A DNA stretch of 64,000 nucleotides from assembly GCF_002015115.1 (NCBI RefSeq), contig NZ_MUYA01000007.1:199261-263260 (forward strand). The letters are read 5' to 3'. The position numbers were made by a program, and so were the translations under genes. Positions 16,705 to 26,549 of this stretch are shown here, piece by piece. This stretch comes from Haemophilus paracuniculus. GTDB lineage: Bacteria; Pseudomonadota; Gammaproteobacteria; Enterobacterales; Pasteurellaceae. The notes under the pieces were generated by a model. That model saw nothing but the letters and a program-made list of their open reading frames with translations, had not been told where the DNA came from and searched no databases. Numbering within the stretch: position 1 is the stretch's first letter; each line of letters begins with the position of its first letter.

Positions 16705-17418
16705 CTAACCACTTTTAAGGCGATTCGGCAAGATCCCTTGAAATAATTCTCGGCTTTTGAGGGGTTGAGAGCCGAGGTAGGGTTTAAGGGCGAGGCGGGT
16801 GAAGCGTTTGGCGGCTTGTTGGGTGGATTTGTCGGTAAAGTCGAAGGCTTCAAATGCCAGCAAATCTTTACCGAGAAAGCTAAGGTTATTTTGCAGTAAC
16901 GAGGCGATAAAGCCCTGATTTTCACGGAATTGATACCACATTTGCGGATCGACTGGCTCGCCCGTGGCGGCACAATGGGCGAAATCCACCCCGTAGCCAA
17001 GGGCTTTTAGCACCCGAAATTCAAAGGTGCGTAACGCAGGTTCGACATTGTCGCCGTGGCTGGCGAGTTGGGTGAGGCAATGCAGATAGTGCTGAAAAAG
17101 CTCGGGATAAGCGGTCTGTTGTTCCAATACTCTTGCCAGCACTTCGTTTACATAAAATCCGCTGTATAACGCCAGCGTTTGCATTGGTAAGGCGATTGAA
17201 ACGGGATCGGCTTTGGTGAGGGTTTTGAGTTCGCCTCGTCCTGACCATTGCAGAAGTAGAGGGGTGAAAGGTTGCAACACGGCTTTGAGCGGCGAGCGAG
17301 GTCGTCTCGCCCCCTTGGCAAGCAGGGTAATTCGCCCCTGCTCTTCCGTAAAAAAATCCACCAACAGGCTCGTTTCGCTGTATTCCCTGCGGTGTAGCAC
17401 AAAGCCGCGTTGCAACAT
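16705..17418 (-). CDS. recO: DNA repair protein RecO
   Basis: RecO works with RecR and RecF to load RecA on SSB-coated single-stranded gaps. The 237-aa product has the N-terminal OB-fold (about 1-80, starting [27 protein letters not shown]) and a helical C-terminal domain ([15 protein letters not shown], later [15 protein letters not shown]). Its ATG overlaps the era stop by one base (TAATG), the conserved era-recO coupling. A single uptake signal follows it. Confidence 0.95.
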   Translation of the reverse strand: MLQRGFVLHRREYSETSLLVDFFTEEQGRITLLAKGARRPRSPLKAVLQPFTPLLLQWSGRGELKTLTKADPVSIALPMQTLALYSGFYVNEVLARVLEQQTAYPELFQHYLHCLTQLASHGDNVEPALRTFEFRVLKALGYGVDFAHCAATGEPVDPQMWYQFRENQGFIASLLQNNLSFLGKDLLAFEAFDFTDKSTQQAAKRFTRLALKPYLGSQPLKSRELFQGILPNRLKSG

Positions 17419-18320
17419 TATTCGTCAATATAGCCTAAACTTCTTAACGCACGTTCGTCGTCCGCCCAGCCTGCTTTGACTTTGACCCACAATTCCAAAT
17501 GGACCTTATTATCAAACAGGCGTTCCATATCCGCTCTCGCTTCGGTGCCAATCACTTTGATCTTCTGTCCACGGTTACCGATCACCATTTTTTTCTGCCC
17601 CTCACGTTCCACAAGGATCAAACCGTTGATCTCGTAAGTGCCACGCTCGTTGGTTTTAAACTGCTCGATTTCCACCGTTACCGAATACGGCAGCTCATCG
17701 CCCATAAAACGCATTAGCTTTTCACGGATAATTTCCGATGCCATAAAGCGTTGCGAACGGTCGGTAACGTATTCCTCTGGGAAATGATGCACGCCCTCAC
17801 GCAGGGAAGATCGCACGATCTGTTGCAACACATTGACGTTATCGCCCTTTTCGGCAGACATCGGCAAAATCTCTTTAAAATCAAACTTTTGCGAAAGCAT
17901 TGTGATGTGCGGCAACAGTTCCTCTTTCTCTTTGATGTTGTCGATCTTGTTGATCGCCAACACCACGGGGGCTTTGGCTTGACGCAGTTTGTTTAGCACC
18001 ATTTCGTCATCGTCCGTCCATTTCGTGCCTTCCACCACGAACACGACCAAATCCACATCGCCAATCGCACTACTCGCCGCACGGTTCATCAAGCGGTTAA
18101 TCGCCCGTTTTTCTTCAATGTGCAACCCAGGGGTGTCCACATAAATCGCTTGATATTGATCTTCAGTGTGAATGCCAACAATGCGGTGGCGAGTGGTTTG
18201 GGCTTTGCGAGAGGTGATCGAAATTTTCTGCCCCAAAATTTTGTTGAGTAGGGTCGATTTCCCCACATTCGGGCGACCGACAATGGCAATAAAGCCACAA
18301 TAAGTTGTTTGTTCTGTCAT
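17418..18320 (-). CDS. era: Ribosome-assembly GTPase Era
   Basis: Era binds the 3' end of 16S rRNA and assists 30S maturation at the inner face of the membrane. The 300-aa product has G1 GRPNVGKS (15-22), G3 DTPG (62-65), G4 NKID (124-127) and a C-terminal KH domain (about 200-280) with the [14 protein letters not shown]-binding loop. In E. coli era follows rnc; here the upstream neighbour is ppx, 45 nt away across an uptake signal, so rnc lies elsewhere. Confidence 0.97.
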   Translation of the reverse strand: MTEQTTYCGFIAIVGRPNVGKSTLLNKILGQKISITSRKAQTTRHRIVGIHTEDQYQAIYVDTPGLHIEEKRAINRLMNRAASSAIGDVDLVVFVVEGTKWTDDDEMVLNKLRQAKAPVVLAINKIDNIKEKEELLPHITMLSQKFDFKEILPMSAEKGDNVNVLQQIVRSSLREGVHHFPEEYVTDRSQRFMASEIIREKLMRFMGDELPYSVTVEIEQFKTNERGTYEINGLILVEREGQKKMVIGNRGQKIKVIGTEARADMERLFDNKVHLELWVKVKAGWADDERALRSLGYIDE

Positions 18321-18365
18321 TGTTATTCTCTGATTAAAATTTCAAAAAATCTAACCGCTTGCACG

Positions 18366-19871
18366 CTAAGAAAAGGCAAGGGTAATCCCTAATTCCGCCA
18401 AAATGGCTTTTTCTTCTTGTAAATCGTTCAAGACAAGCGGGTTGTTTACTAAAAAATTTGGCTCAAAACGCAACTGCCATTCGTGGCGTTGGGTGTTGAG
18501 CTGTAAGGTCTTCGGCGTTATCGTGGCTTGACGCGAGCGATTGAGCAAAATCGCCAAACGGAAGACGCACAAAAGCGTGAGTATGTCGCGATATTGATAA
18601 CGATTGATACTGCGAATATCCCTTTTTTGCACCGTTTTGAGATGAAAACGGATCAACATCGTCAGCAGGGATTGCTGTTCGTAATCAAAACCCGGCAAAA
18701 TGGTTTGCGAAATAATGTAAGCGGAATGTTTGTGCAAATTGAGGTGGTTAATCACGATCCCAACCTCGTGCAGTTGGCTAACCCATTTCAGCATTGAACG
18801 CAATTCGTCCCCTTGACGGCGATTTTTCCAGACGGTTACTTGCTCAAACAGTTGCAAAGCGGTCTGTTCAACCCTTTTCGCTTGGGCGACATCAATATCA
18901 AACTGTTTCGCCAAAGCATCAGCGGTGCGTTGGCGAATATCGTCCACTTGGAATTGGCGTTCCAAGCCATACATCACCCCCTCACGCAACGCCCCGTCTG
19001 AATAACGCATTGATTGAATTTCAAAGGTGTGGAACAACGCCAACAAAATCGCTAAGCCAGGCACAAGCACATCGGCACGCTCTTCTAATAATCCGTTGAG
19101 TTCAATCTGTTTTAGCGAGGGGAATTGCAAACAGCGTTCAATCAAAGTTTGCAAGCGAGGTTCGGTAATCAAGCCGTCTCTATATTGGTTTGCCAACAGC
19201 ACTTTATGCACGGTTTTGATCGTGCCAGACGAGCCTAAAACATTCCGCCAGCCAAGTTCGCAGTAATCCTGTTTGAGATCAGCAATTTTCGCCATTGCGT
19301 GCTGGTAGGCTTGCTCAAATTGGGCTTGGCTCAACGTGCCATTTTCAAAAAAACGCTTGGCAAAACTCACGCAGCCCATATGGCGACTTTCCGCCCGTAA
19401 TGGCGTGAAATCATCGCCAATTGCCATTTCCGTTGAGCCGCCGCCAATATCCACCACCAATTTTCGCCCTTTTTCGGGTTGCGTATGGCTAACCCCCGAA
19501 TAAATTAAGCGGGCTTCTTCCTCGCCAGCAATAATTTCAATCGGGTAAGGAAAAACCGCTTGGGCTTGGGCGAGGAAATCCGCTTTATTCACCGCTCGGC
19601 GTAAGGTGTAAGTGCCAACCACTTTCACATTTTCAGGGGCAAAGCCTTTCAAGCGGTCGGCAAACAACGCCAAACACGCCACCCCACGCTCAATCGCTGC
19701 CTGACTTAGCACCTGCTGACTGTCCAAACCGTCCGCCAACCGCACACGGCGTTTCAAGCGTGAAAGAATTTGGATCGAACCATTCACAATACGGGCAATG
19801 ATCATATGGAAACTGTTCGATCCGAGATCAATCGCGGCAAATTCTCTGGGTGGGGCGACAGGCTTAGTCAT
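18366..19871 (-). CDS. ppx: Exopolyphosphatase (Ppx/GppA family)
   Basis: Processively removes terminal phosphates from polyphosphate (and, for GppA-like members, converts pppGpp to ppGpp). I use the ATG at 19871, which has AAGGA 8 nt upstream, giving 501 aa. The actin-like ATPase fold motifs are AAIDLGSNSFHM (12-23), GEEEARLIY (116-124) and DIGGGSTEM (141-149), and a C-terminal HD-type helical domain follows. The length and C-terminal domain fit Ppx rather than a short bacterial homologue; separation from GppA is not certain by eye. Confidence 0.9.
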   Translation of the reverse strand: MTKPVAPPREFAAIDLGSNSFHMIIARIVNGSIQILSRLKRRVRLADGLDSQQVLSQAAIERGVACLALFADRLKGFAPENVKVVGTYTLRRAVNKADFLAQAQAVFPYPIEIIAGEEEARLIYSGVSHTQPEKGRKLVVDIGGGSTEMAIGDDFTPLRAESRHMGCVSFAKRFFENGTLSQAQFEQAYQHAMAKIADLKQDYCELGWRNVLGSSGTIKTVHKVLLANQYRDGLITEPRLQTLIERCLQFPSLKQIELNGLLEERADVLVPGLAILLALFHTFEIQSMRYSDGALREGVMYGLERQFQVDDIRQRTADALAKQFDIDVAQAKRVEQTALQLFEQVTVWKNRRQGDELRSMLKWVSQLHEVGIVINHLNLHKHSAYIISQTILPGFDYEQQSLLTMLIRFHLKTVQKRDIRSINRYQYRDILTLLCVFRLAILLNRSRQATITPKTLQLNTQRHEWQLRFEPNFLVNNPLVLNDLQEEKAILAELGITLAFS

Positions 19872-20090
19872 TGGGACATTCCTTTTCAAACGAAATTGGG
19901 GGCGATTCTAGCATTTCTCGGCAATTTCTGCACCGAAATTACAAGGCTAATTTCCAGAAAAAAGCCATTTAATTTTAAAATTAAAATAAATCTGTGAACT
20001 GGCTCACAAAAACGAAATCATTTGATTGCGATTTAGGCAAAAAGTCGCACAATACGCCCATTATAAGAAAGAAAAGGAATAACAACCGAA

Positions 20091-21281
20091 ATGGACGGCT
20101 TAAATTTTAAAAGTAGAACGGAATATCTTGGCTCAATTTTCCGCTTAATTGAGCAATTTGAATTGATTTCTCGCACCGATCTCGCCAAATTATCAGGGCT
20201 TGCCCCTGCCACTATTACCAATCTCACAAAATTGTTGATCGATCACCGTTTTGTGTTGGAACGCACCACCCAAGCCAGTACCTCACGGGGTCGCCCTGCG
20301 GTGGGGTTAGCGGTTTCGCCCCTCTATTGGAAATTGTTGAGTGTCGTGATCAGCGAAAGCCAGCTCACCCTTTCATTGAGCGAGCTTGACGACACTTTAC
20401 TGGCAGAACAGCATTATTTTCTCGACCTTAACCTACCGCTTGCAGAATGGATCAGCAACAAGATCCTCACGTTCAAGCAAGCCCACTGCGAGCCAGACCA
20501 ACCGCTACTTGCGGTTTCGATTAGCGTGCGTGGCAAAATCGATCCGAGTAAAACGGCAATTATCCAACTCGGCTCAACCCCGCTACATTGCCCGATTGTG
20601 GAAACCCTCGCCCCGCAGTTGGAATGTCCGCTGCTGTTAAATGAACATTTTCAGCTCTGGCTTTTGACGGAATCCACCAAAGGCAGTTTGATTCGCCACC
20701 ATAATGCGATTTTCCTCGAATTGAGCGAGCAAATTCGCCTTAGCGTTCTCGTCAAAGGCGAGCTGTTGCATAAACGGGCGAAAATGAACGTGGACAAAAT
20801 GCTAATGCCGCCGTTTAGCGAACTCAGCGAGCAAATTTACCCCGAATTGCCGCCGATTGAACGCTATCAATTACACAATCAAATCAGCCTGTCGGCACTA
20901 TTGCGTTTGATTGATCGCCATTTACCCAATTCGCACACTACAAGCGGTGCGAAAATTGATTTTTTCTGCCAGCAAGTGCAACAACAAAACGCCAATGCAC
21001 TGCGGATTTTGAATCACCTCAGCCAAAATCTCGCCTATATGCTGATGAATTTAACCAACCTCTTTTCGGTGGAAAAAATTATGCTCAATTCGCCGTTTTC
21101 GGCGATCAAAAATGTGCTGTTTGAGCAGGTTTCCCACCATTTGCAACAGCATTTATTAGGGGAAGATCGGGTGGTGGATCTGGTGGAAAGTCAATATGAA
21201 AAAGAGGACGGGCTGATTCCGAATATGGCGATCAAGCAACAAATTTATGCAGGAACGCTATTCAATGGCGTGAATTTGTAG
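20091..21281 (+). CDS. ROK-family transcriptional regulator (NagC/Mlc-like, atypical)
   Basis: The product is 396 aa. The N-terminal winged helix (about 8-65, with LISRTDLAKLSGLAPATITN as the recognition region) is a good match to NagC/Mlc. The rest has the ROK length and outline, but the family's zinc motif (C-x-CG-x-GC-type cluster) and typical sugar-kinase glycine loops are absent or heavily diverged. It may therefore sense a different ligand or work without one. The gene faces away from ppx and lies beside a sialic-acid-type gene pair, so an amino-sugar role is plausible. Confidence 0.8.
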   Translation: MDGLNFKSRTEYLGSIFRLIEQFELISRTDLAKLSGLAPATITNLTKLLIDHRFVLERTTQASTSRGRPAVGLAVSPLYWKLLSVVISESQLTLSLSELDDTLLAEQHYFLDLNLPLAEWISNKILTFKQAHCEPDQPLLAVSISVRGKIDPSKTAIIQLGSTPLHCPIVETLAPQLECPLLLNEHFQLWLLTESTKGSLIRHHNAIFLELSEQIRLSVLVKGELLHKRAKMNVDKMLMPPFSELSEQIYPELPPIERYQLHNQISLSALLRLIDRHLPNSHTTSGAKIDFFCQQVQQQNANALRILNHLSQNLAYMLMNLTNLFSVEKIMLNSPFSAIKNVLFEQVSHHLQQHLLGEDRVVDLVESQYEKEDGLIPNMAIKQQIYAGTLFNGVNL

Positions 21282-21322
21282 TATGTTTATCGTCCATTTT
21301 TCAACGTAACCAACCGAAACCT

Positions 21323-21553
21323 ATGTTAAAAACGTGGCTCAAACTGACCTTACTTGCCGTTTTTTGCCTCAATCTCACCGCTTGCGGCACGATTGTCAGC
21401 CTATCAAACGGTGATTACTCGGTTTATGCGGGGGTGGGGAAAGATTTTGAAGTAATGCAACAGGGCGAGATCGTGGGCGTTCTCGCCGTGATTGATTTAC
21501 CGTTGAGTTTTGTGTTAGACACCTTAATGCTGCCCGTAACCCTCAGTAAATAA
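21323..21553 (+). CDS. YceK/YidQ-like small lipoprotein
   Basis: The product is 76 aa. The signal MLKTWLKLTLLAVFCLNLTAC ends in a lipobox (LTAC, Cys21), so the mature protein is a lipid-anchored peptide of 56 residues. The body GTIVSLSNGDYSVYAGVGKD followed by a hydrophobic D-P-S---DTL-LP stretch is the DUF1375/YceK pattern, whose role is unknown. It lies 41 nt beyond the ROK regulator and is convergent with the RpiR gene, stops only 2 nt apart. Confidence 0.8.
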   Translation: MLKTWLKLTLLAVFCLNLTACGTIVSLSNGDYSVYAGVGKDFEVMQQGEIVGVLAVIDLPLSFVLDTLMLPVTLSK

Positions 21554-21555
21554 TC

Positions 21556-22422
21556 CTACTCTACTCGACTTTCCGCAATCGCATTCAGGGTTTTCTGTTT
21601 CTGCTGTTTGGCTCGCTCTGGCTCGGCTTTGACGAGCAAGGTGTAAATCAAATCCAACACAAAAAGTTGAGCCATTTTGGTGGTAATCGAATCCCCTTGC
21701 ATATAGCCTTGACGATTACCGTTAATCAGCACATAGTCCGCCACTTCGGTAATCGGCGAGCGTAAATTGTGGGTCAGAGCCACCGTTTTCGCCCCATTAA
21801 AGCGGGCAATTCGCAGGGCTTTTACCGTCTCTTCGGAACTGCCCGAATGGCTAATCCCAATCACAATGTCGCCCTGTTCCACCAACGCCGCTTGCATATA
21901 CATAAAATGGTTATTGTTGCTGGAATCCGTATGCAAACCGATTCGCATCAATTTATGTTTCGCATCTTCGGCGGTTAAGCCTGACGCCCCCATTCCAAAC
22001 AGAAAAATCCGCTTGGCTTGGCGAATTTCCGTTACCACCTGTTCTAAGGTGTCGAAATTGAGCAAATTGACCGTTTCCGCAATCACATTGCCCAAACTTT
22101 GCTGTAATTTCACTGCAATTTCTTGGGGCTGATCGGAATCCAAAATCCGCCCGTCCAGCAAAGATCCATTAACCTTGGCGTGGGTGGCGATTTCAATCGC
22201 CAAATCTAATTTGAAATCGGTAAACCCTTTATAGCCCACTGTGCGACAAAAACGGATAAAAGTCGCCTCGCCCACATCAAATTGCTTTGCCACTTCGGCG
22301 AGGGAACATTGGCTGATCATTTCAGGTTGCAACAAAATCGCCGTGGCAATTTTCTTTTCGGTTTTGGTTAAACTGTTTTTCAATGCCCCGATCGTGTCTA
22401 AAATCTTGCCTCTCGCTGACAT
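21556..22422 (-). CDS. RpiR/MurR-family regulator, SiaR-like by context
   Basis: The product is 288 aa: an N-terminal RpiR helix-turn-helix domain (about 1-77; CSLAEVAKQFDVGEATFIRFCR) and a C-terminal SIS sugar-phosphate domain (about 125-260, with IFLFGMGASG and GISHSGSSEETV). RpiR proteins respond to phosphorylated sugars. Upstream by 9 nt lies a YhcH/NanQ gene, linked to sialic acid use, so this is a candidate SiaR/NanR-like repressor of amino-sugar catabolism. The nan/sia catabolic and transport genes themselves are not in the window. Confidence 0.85.
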   Translation of the reverse strand: MSARGKILDTIGALKNSLTKTEKKIATAILLQPEMISQCSLAEVAKQFDVGEATFIRFCRTVGYKGFTDFKLDLAIEIATHAKVNGSLLDGRILDSDQPQEIAVKLQQSLGNVIAETVNLLNFDTLEQVVTEIRQAKRIFLFGMGASGLTAEDAKHKLMRIGLHTDSSNNNHFMYMQAALVEQGDIVIGISHSGSSEETVKALRIARFNGAKTVALTHNLRSPITEVADYVLINGNRQGYMQGDSITTKMAQLFVLDLIYTLLVKAEPERAKQQKQKTLNAIAESRVE

Positions 22423-22431
22423 TTTGCCCCC

Positions 22432-22917
<486 letters not shown>

Positions 22918-23031
22918 TCAAAAAATAGATTGATGATGAAGTTTACTTTCAAAGGCGATTAGCTTAAATTTTTTAACACCGAATCACAAGGGGCAAAGTT
23001 GATTTCTGTGATCCCTTTCGCAAAATTGAAT

Positions 23032-23077
23032 ACAAGCGGTGGGATTTTGCCAAATTTTTCAAAATTCCACCGCTTGT
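23032..23077. repeat. Inverted pair of uptake signals / terminator
   Basis: ACAAGCGGT (23032-23040) and ACCGCTTGT (23069-23077) face each other with further pairing inward (GGGATTTTG / AAAATTCC). It lies 6 nt beyond the FtsK-gamma-like gene and probably ends its transcript. Confidence 0.75.
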
Positions 23078-23083
23078 TATGGT

Positions 23084-23326
23084 TTATTCCGTCAAGATAT
23101 GGCGTTTATTCTCTCGAACGGGTGGGGAAATGATCCCTTGATCTTCTAACTGTTCTATCAGCCTTGCAGCTTGGTTGAAGTTGATTTGGAAGTGGCGTTG
23201 TAAGCCGCTGATAGTTGTTACACCACTTTCTCGCACATAGGCGATCACTTCATCCATTGGTGGTGTTGGCATTGTCGGTATTTCAATCCACTCATTCATA
23301 TCATCAATCTCAATTTGATCGTTCAT
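23084..23326 (-). CDS. Stand-alone FtsK-gamma-like winged-helix protein
   Basis: The product is 80 aa. Residues about 22-79 match the C-terminal gamma domain of FtsK/SpoIIIE: PPMDEVIAYVRESG, then ISGLQRHFQINFNQAARLIEQ and LEDQGIISPP. In FtsK this winged helix reads KOPS sequences and activates XerD. Here it stands alone with an acidic 20-residue head (MNDQIEIDDMNEWIEIP) in place of the motor. GAGGAAAAC precedes the ATG, so it is a real gene, not a fragment. It might compete with FtsK for KOPS or XerD, or be a repurposed regulator. The mltB terminator separates it from mltB. Confidence 0.8.
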   Translation of the reverse strand: MNDQIEIDDMNEWIEIPTMPTPPMDEVIAYVRESGVTTISGLQRHFQINFNQAARLIEQLEDQGIISPPVRENKRHILTE

Positions 23327-23340
23327 TTTGTTTTCCTCAT

Positions 23341-23381
23341 AAAAAATCGTTTCCGCCCAGAATTAGGCAGAAACGATTTTA
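23341..23381 (-). terminator. Terminator after mltB
   Basis: On the minus strand AAAATCGTTTC-GCC pairs with GGCGGAAACGATTTT and is followed by TTT. Confidence 0.75.
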
Positions 23382-23429
23382 GCAAGGCACTACGACATCT
23401 GGTGTCGCATTCAATTCAAAAATTGAAAA

Positions 23430-24521
23430 TTATTGTCCGACACTGGATAAAATGCGGTCAGCAAATTTGCCGATACTCACTACGAAGTTGTTGGATTTGT
23501 TCCAATCGTACAAGGTGCGGTAGTTATTCGACACGAGAAACGCTCGCCCCACCTCTTTATCTGGGCGAACTAGCCACAATTTTGTGCCGTTGAGTTTGGC
23601 GAGTTTTTGGCTCTCTTGGGCGTTTGGATAGGCGAGATAAACGCCCATTGCCTGCCATTCCGCAAGGCTTTTCGCTTTTTTGTCCTCAATGCCTGCGAAA
23701 CTTAAATCAATCGGTTGAGCGAGCTTGACTTCCACGCCCCACGGTCGTTGATTATCCCAGCCCACGCTCGACAGATATTTGGCAATCGAGGCGAATGCGT
23801 CATATTGATCATTCCAAATATCTTTTTTGCCGTCGCCGTTGCCGTCCGCTGCATATTTGAGGTAGGTGGTCGGCATAAATTGAGTTTGCCCCATCGCCCC
23901 TGCCCACGAGCCTTTCATTTCGCTACGGCGAATGGATTTGTCGTCCAGCATTTTCATCGCATTGACGAATTCTTGGGTGAATAATTTTTCACGGCGACCG
24001 TCAAAGGCAAGGGTGGCAAGCACCGAAAGCACGTCAAAGTTGCCTTGATAACGCCCGAAACTGCTTTCCATTCCCCACAGGGCGAGAATGTACTCTTTCT
24101 GCACCCCATATTTTTTGCTGGCTTTGGTAAGAGGCTGCTGATAAGTCCACCAACGTTCCGCCGCCATATCCACTTTGGCTGGGGTCAGCACTTTGTTGAG
24201 GTAATTGGTTACCCCATTTGGATTCGGCGGTGGCGGAGGTAAATTCGGATCACGCTTGCGAGCCGCTTGCTGTTCGTCCAATTCCACCGCACGGTAAACG
24301 TAATTGATCTGCTGCTGCGAACTCAACGTCTTCGCCGACACCCCAGCCCCCGCCGCTTTACGTTTTAAGAAATTCACATAATCATTAAAATTGCTGACGG
24401 AACGCCCTTTGCTATATTTAGCGTCCATTGCCAGCCCTGATACGGATTGAGTGTTATTTGAAGAACAGCCCGTTATTGCAAGGGTAATAATTGTTAAAGG
24501 AAGAAGAAATAATTTTTTCAT
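23430..24521 (-). CDS. mltB: Membrane-bound lytic murein transglycosylase B
   Basis: Cleaves the MurNAc-GlcNAc bond of peptidoglycan with 1,6-anhydro product formation, anchored in the outer membrane. The 363-aa product has a lipobox ITGC (Cys19). A Pro-rich linker follows (92-103), then the SLT-type fold with catalytic Glu152 in LWGMESSFG and the GAMGQTQFMPTTY motif. The GNGDGKKDIWN loop resembles the calcium-binding EF-hand-like site of Slt35. It is monocistronic with its own terminator. Confidence 0.95.
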   Translation of the reverse strand: MKKLFLLPLTIITLAITGCSSNNTQSVSGLAMDAKYSKGRSVSNFNDYVNFLKRKAAGAGVSAKTLSSQQQINYVYRAVELDEQQAARKRDPNLPPPPPNPNGVTNYLNKVLTPAKVDMAAERWWTYQQPLTKASKKYGVQKEYILALWGMESSFGRYQGNFDVLSVLATLAFDGRREKLFTQEFVNAMKMLDDKSIRRSEMKGSWAGAMGQTQFMPTTYLKYAADGNGDGKKDIWNDQYDAFASIAKYLSSVGWDNQRPWGVEVKLAQPIDLSFAGIEDKKAKSLAEWQAMGVYLAYPNAQESQKLAKLNGTKLWLVRPDKEVGRAFLVSNNYRTLYDWNKSNNFVVSIGKFADRILSSVGQ

Positions 24522-24574
24522 TTTACCTACTTTTTAATCTATAAATTTATCGCCTAATCAATGACGACTGATTT

Positions 24575-24668
24575 CCCCGTCATTTTGCGTTGAGCGGTTT
24601 CGTTAATTTTAAGGGAAAGGACGCCAGCGTGGCGTCCCTACCGTAGGGTCGCAATGCTTGCGACCCAA
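24575..24668. repeat. Double-hairpin intergenic repeat, copy A
   Basis: A shared leader (CCCGTCATTTTGCGTTGAGC and onward) is followed by two hairpins: GGACGCCA/TGGCGTCC and GGGTCGCAA/TTGCGACCC joined at CCCTACC-GTAGGG. A second copy, same orientation, is at 26550-26643; the second hairpin differs in sequence but keeps its stem. Confidence 0.85.
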
Positions 24669-24691
24669 ACAGGTGAAGAAAGAAAAGTCGA

Positions 24692-25609
24692 TCAAACATT
24701 CACCATTCGATTAGGACGAATCACATTATCCTGTCGAATTTCCGCCACGCCTAGAAATTGATCGTTGTCGGAAAAAAGTCGCACCAAACCTTGTAATTGT
24801 TGCGGATTGTCGAATTTCACTCGCTGACCAAATCCCACCGCTTTGGTTTGCTCAGCGGTCAGGCTCAATTTTGGCAGGCTGGAAACGGCACTATCCATTG
24901 GTAACAAATGCTGATCCAACTCTGCAAGCGGTTGGTTTTCCGCAAATTTTTGCAAATCGTCCCAGCTCATCATCGCTTCAATTGGATAGTTTGCCACCGC
25001 CAAACGGCGTAACATTGTAACGTGAGCCCCACAACCGAGGGCTTCGCCCAAATCGTCCACCAGCGTACGAATGTAAGTGCCTTTGGAACAATGCACTTCA
25101 AGGGTTAAGTACGGGGCTTGATAATCGATAAAGGTTAGCTCAAAAATCGTAATCGGGCGAGCCTCTCGCTCAACGGTAATCCCTGCTCGGGCGTATTCGT
25201 AAAGGGGCTTGCCTTGATATTTGAGGGCGGAAAACATTGTCGGCACTTGCAAAATCTCGCCTCGAAATGGCTCTAACGCCGCCAAAATATCCGCTTGTTC
25301 CACCGCAACCGCTCGGGTTTGCACCACTTGACCGTCTGCGTCCGAAGTATCGGTGCGTTCGCCCAATTTGGCGATCACTCGATAGCGTTTGTCGGAATCC
25401 AACAAAAATTGCGAAAATTTGGTCGCCTCGCCCAAGCAGATCGGTAACATTCCCGTGGCAAGGGGATCTAACGCCCCCGTATGCCCTGCTTTATTGGCTT
25501 GAAACAGGCGTTTGACCTTTTGCAAAATATCGTTAGACGACATTCCCTGCGGTTTATCCAGCAGAAAAACGCCGTGAATATCCCGCCATTTTTTGCGTGG
25601 TTTCGACAC
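24692..25609 (-). CDS. truB: tRNA pseudouridine(55) synthase
   Basis: Makes pseudouridine 55 in the T-loop of tRNAs. The 305-aa product starts at a GTG (25609) directly after the rbfA stop. The catalytic Asp48 lies in [12 protein letters not shown] (42-53); family motifs KRYRV and the [13 protein letters not shown] segment are present, with a C-terminal PUA-type domain (about 250-305). It is the last gene of the infB-rbfA-truB run; repeat copy A follows immediately. Confidence 0.96.
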   Translation of the reverse strand: MSKPRKKWRDIHGVFLLDKPQGMSSNDILQKVKRLFQANKAGHTGALDPLATGMLPICLGEATKFSQFLLDSDKRYRVIAKLGERTDTSDADGQVVQTRAVAVEQADILAALEPFRGEILQVPTMFSALKYQGKPLYEYARAGITVEREARPITIFELTFIDYQAPYLTLEVHCSKGTYIRTLVDDLGEALGCGAHVTMLRRLAVANYPIEAMMSWDDLQKFAENQPLAELDQHLLPMDSAVSSLPKLSLTAEQTKAVGFGQRVKFDNPQQLQGLVRLFSDNDQFLGVAEIRQDNVIRPNRMVNV

Positions 25610-25996
25610 TTACTCGCCCTCATCAACGTGGCGAGCTTGGTCTTGACGCACCACGTTGGTAACGAGGTTGGACATTCTCATTCCCTCAACTAACGATTGA
25701 TCGTAAACAAATCGCAACTCTGGCACGATGCGTAACCGCATTGCTTTGCCGACAAGGGTGCGAATGTAGCCCGAAGCCTTGTTCAAGCCCTCTAAACCTC
25801 GTGCCACCGCACTTTCATCGTTATCAAATAAGAACGTAACGAAAATTTTGGCGTAGGCTAAATCACGGCTGATTTCCACATCGGAAACCGTTACCATTCC
25901 GATCCGAGGATCTTTGACTTCACGTTGCAAAATAATTGCGATCTCTTTTTGTAATTCTTGTGCCACACGGTCGGCACGGCTAAATTCTCTTGCCAT
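25610..25996 (-). CDS. rbfA: Ribosome-binding factor A
   Basis: RbfA is a cold-shock factor for 30S assembly acting on helix 1 of 16S rRNA. The 128-aa product shows the KH-like fold: [20 protein letters not shown], then [27 protein letters not shown] and [16 protein letters not shown]. Its stop abuts the truB GTG with no gap. Normally it follows infB closely; here a sugE-type gene and repeats intervene and a hairpin lies just upstream, so expression of rbfA-truB may need its own promoter. Confidence 0.96.
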   Translation of the reverse strand: MAREFSRADRVAQELQKEIAIILQREVKDPRIGMVTVSDVEISRDLAYAKIFVTFLFDNDESAVARGLEGLNKASGYIRTLVGKAMRLRIVPELRFVYDQSLVEGMRMSNLVTNVVRQDQARHVDEGE

Positions 25997-26032
25997 TGTT
26001 GTTCTCTCTTTTGGTTAAATAAAAAATGGATA

Positions 26033-26052
26033 ATGCCACGATAACGTGGCAT
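26033..26052 (-). terminator. Hairpin between sugE-type gene and rbfA
   Basis: ATGCCACG and CGTGGCAT form an 8-bp stem with a 4-nt loop. On the minus strand the run of T comes only after a short gap, so termination may be partial. Confidence 0.5.
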
Positions 26053-26072
26053 CTTTTTGGATAGACACTCAA

Positions 26073-26390
26073 TTAGCTGGATAGTTTTAACACCACCACG
26101 CCCGCCACCACCAGCAACACGCCGAGGTATTTGCCGAGATTAGCAGGGTCGTTATAAAACATCACGCCCACTAAAAATGTACCCACCGCCCCGATGCTTG
26201 TCCAGACGGCGTAAGAAGTGCCAATCGGAATGGTGCGTTGAGCTAACCACAATAAAGCACCACTGGCTGCCATAAAAGTGATTGCTACGAAAATCCCCAA
26301 CCAACGGGTTTCCGCCTGTTGTGCCATTTTCAACCCAACGGGCCAGCCGATTTCCATTAGCCCTGCTAAAATCAAATAAATCCAAGCCAT
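26073..26390 (-). CDS. sugE: SMR-family exporter, SugE/Gdx (guanidinium) type
   Basis: The product is 105 aa with four transmembrane helices. The essential Glu13 lies in GLMEIGWPVGLK; the WxVGLK motif, the IPIGTSYAVWTSIGAVG segment and the C-terminal GVVVLKLSS are typical of SugE/Gdx. These export guanidinium with proton antiport; EmrE-like drug export is less likely. It interrupts the conserved infB-rbfA neighbourhood and is flanked by palindromic repeats, which points to later insertion. A leader hairpin precedes it (26423-26457). Confidence 0.88.
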   Translation of the reverse strand: MAWIYLILAGLMEIGWPVGLKMAQQAETRWLGIFVAITFMAASGALLWLAQRTIPIGTSYAVWTSIGAVGTFLVGVMFYNDPANLGKYLGVLLVVAGVVVLKLSS

Positions 26391-26422
26391 TTGCTTTCCT
26401 CATTAAGTTTAACTGAATTTTT

Positions 26423-26457
26423 CCTTATGACTTTTGGGATTTTTAAAAGCCATAAGG
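26423..26457 (-). promoter_or_regulatory. Leader hairpin upstream of the sugE-type gene
   Basis: CCTTATGACTTTT and AAAAGCCATAAGG form a long stem about 35 nt before the start codon. It lacks a T-run directly after it on the coding strand. It could be an RNA control element or a repeat remnant; I do not see the conserved motifs of known guanidine riboswitches. Confidence 0.35.
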
Positions 26458-26499
26458 GAAAATGTAAGCGGTAAGATTTTACGAAATTTTCGCTATTAA

Positions 26500-26524
26500 G
26501 GGCGGATATAAAATCCGCCCCTAC
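26500..26524. repeat. GTAGGG-type hairpin repeat
   Basis: GGGCGGAT and ATCCGCCC pair around ATAAA, followed by CTAC. The CCCTAC boundary matches that of the larger repeats at 24.6 and 26.6 kb, so these are modular units of one family. Confidence 0.6.
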
Positions 26525-26549
26525 ATTTTAATCATTGCTCAAACAAATC

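Noticed and set aside
26400..26470. Guanidine riboswitch upstream of the sugE-type gene
   Set aside because: A long hairpin is present but the ACGR loops of mini-ykkC and the conserved core of other guanidine classes are not seen.
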